Source of the DNA: Lachnospiraceae bacterium
GTDB taxonomy: Bacteria; Bacillota_A; Clostridia; Lachnospirales; Lachnospiraceae
Length of the DNA: 5,295 nucleotides
Assembly: GCA_024699595.1 (NCBI GenBank)
Contig: JAILPG010000253.1
Span: forward strand, 1-5,295
Direction: 5' to 3'
Shown here: positions 4,886-5,295 of the stretch, piece after piece
Numbering within the stretch: position 1 is the first letter of the stretch
Layout of the letters: the number at the start of each line of letters is the position of its first letter
The notes under the pieces: model-generated
Databases searched by the model: none
The model's input: only the letters and a program-made list of their open reading frames with translations
What the model was told of the DNA's origin: nothing
Program-made: the position numbers and the translations under genes

Positions 4886-5295
4886 TTACCTGACTGCTTT
4901 TAGTGTATGAGTTGTTTCCCAATGGTTGAGGGCCTCAATCTGCGTGAATCCGGCAGCAAGAAGTGCTTCTTTTTCGTGCTCGATGGTCAGTGGGGTGTCA
5001 TAATGATAAAAAATTTCATCAGGCAAATCTTCTTCTTTTCTTATTCTGAGCAACTCCTTCCTCAAAAGAGTTTCCTGCTCATCCGAATCAGCGAAATAAT
5101 CTGTGAGGATGAAGTATCCACCGGGTTTAAGTGCTTTTCTAAGCTTGGAGTATAGCGGTACTTTTTCCACTTTGGTAAAATGATGCAAAGATTCTACGGA
5201 TACGGCCGCATCAAACACTGCCTTTCCAAAAGGAACATCAAAATATGATCCGCAAATGGCAGTGATATCTTTACAGGGGAACTTCGCTTTAAGCG
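4886..5295 (-). CDS. Class I SAM-dependent methyltransferase, partial (N-terminus outside window)
   Basis: Minus-strand gene that runs off the right edge; 135 residues are visible before TAA (complement of 4886-4888). The frame continues without a stop upstream of the GTG at 5218, reading LKAKFPCKDITAICGSYFDV and so on, so 5218 is not the start. Visible Rossmann-fold methyltransferase features are GSYFDVPF, where an acidic residue and the following loop contact the SAM adenine, then FDAAVSVESLHHFT (motif IV region), LRKALKPGGYFILTDYF (the typical post-IV strand and loop), and a C-terminal TIEHEKEALLAAGFTQIEAL. The motif I glycine loop that binds SAM lies outside the window. The methyl acceptor is unknown; small-molecule methyltransferases of the UbiE/Methyltransf_11/25 kind look like this. 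It converges on the HsmA gene with a 49-base gap and no obvious terminator hairpin. Confidence 0.92.
   Translation of the reverse strand, partial: LKAKFPCKDITAICGSYFDVPFGKAVFDAAVSVESLHHFTKVEKVPLYSKLRKALKPGGYFILTDYFADSDEQETLLRKELLRIRKEEDLPDEIFYHYDTPLTIEHEKEALLAAGFTQIEALNHWETTHTLKAVR

Noticed and set aside
4833..4910. 25-codon ORF starting at ATG 4833 in an ATGA overlap with the HsmA stop
   Set aside because: Hydrophobic and possibly coupled, but it has no ribosome binding site of its own, overlaps the methyltransferase 3' end, and is too short to support.
4907..5155. 82-residue plus-strand ORF opposite the methyltransferase
   Set aside because: It lies antisense to a strongly conserved methyltransferase frame, has no ribosome binding site and resembles nothing known; any transcript here is better viewed as antisense RNA.

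Overview
The window looks like an ordinary chromosomal stretch from a low-to-mid-GC Firmicute. Lachnospiraceae (class Clostridia) is the best guess, because the protein set (HXXEE membrane protein, DUF523, HsmA-type protein, HD-GYP), the strong purine-rich ribosome binding sites and the TTG/GTG starts all fit. No 16S or other marker gene is present, so the family assignment is an inference from gene content and style.

Left part (1-306): the 3' end of a group II intron. It holds the last 79 codons of the intron-encoded reverse transcriptase/maturase (running off the left edge), then a foldable domain V and a domain VI with a bulged branch-point A at 300. The intron ends near 306. The 3' exon (307 onward) leads into two small overlapping unrecognised genes: a 52-residue single-span membrane protein (370-528) and an 81-residue soluble protein (497-742). 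An 89-bp spacer with a near-perfect 16-bp direct repeat precedes a VOC/glyoxalase-fold protein (832-1194).

Middle and right (1277-4836): a tightly packed co-directional cluster, probably one operon, with no gap above 25 bp. In order it encodes a membrane-anchored HD-GYP cyclic-di-GMP phosphodiesterase-like protein; an HXXEE integral membrane protein; a short stretch that reads best as an internally deleted PAP2-family phosphatase gene (2685-2839); a DUF523/TudS-like iron-sulfur protein; a small lipoprotein with a cystatin-like Q-x-V-x-G motif; an endonuclease III-like [4Fe-4S] DNA glycosylase whose usual lyase lysine is Glu; and an HsmA-family four-helix membrane protein. DNA-base repair, thiobase/Fe-S chemistry and a heme-associated membrane protein suggest a loose stress or detoxification theme, but the cluster could equally be a housekeeping assortment.

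Right edge (4886-5295): a convergent minus-strand gene for a class I SAM-dependent methyltransferase, cut off before its SAM-binding motif I. A perfect extended -10 promoter sequence lies in the convergent gap on the plus strand and would drive RNA antisense to the methyltransferase.

I found no CRISPR array, tRNA, rRNA, riboswitch or convincing intrinsic terminator, and no clear evidence of a wholly new multi-gene system. The most noteworthy items are the cystatin-like lipoprotein, the PAP2 deletion remnant, the intron/exon boundary and the antisense promoter candidate.
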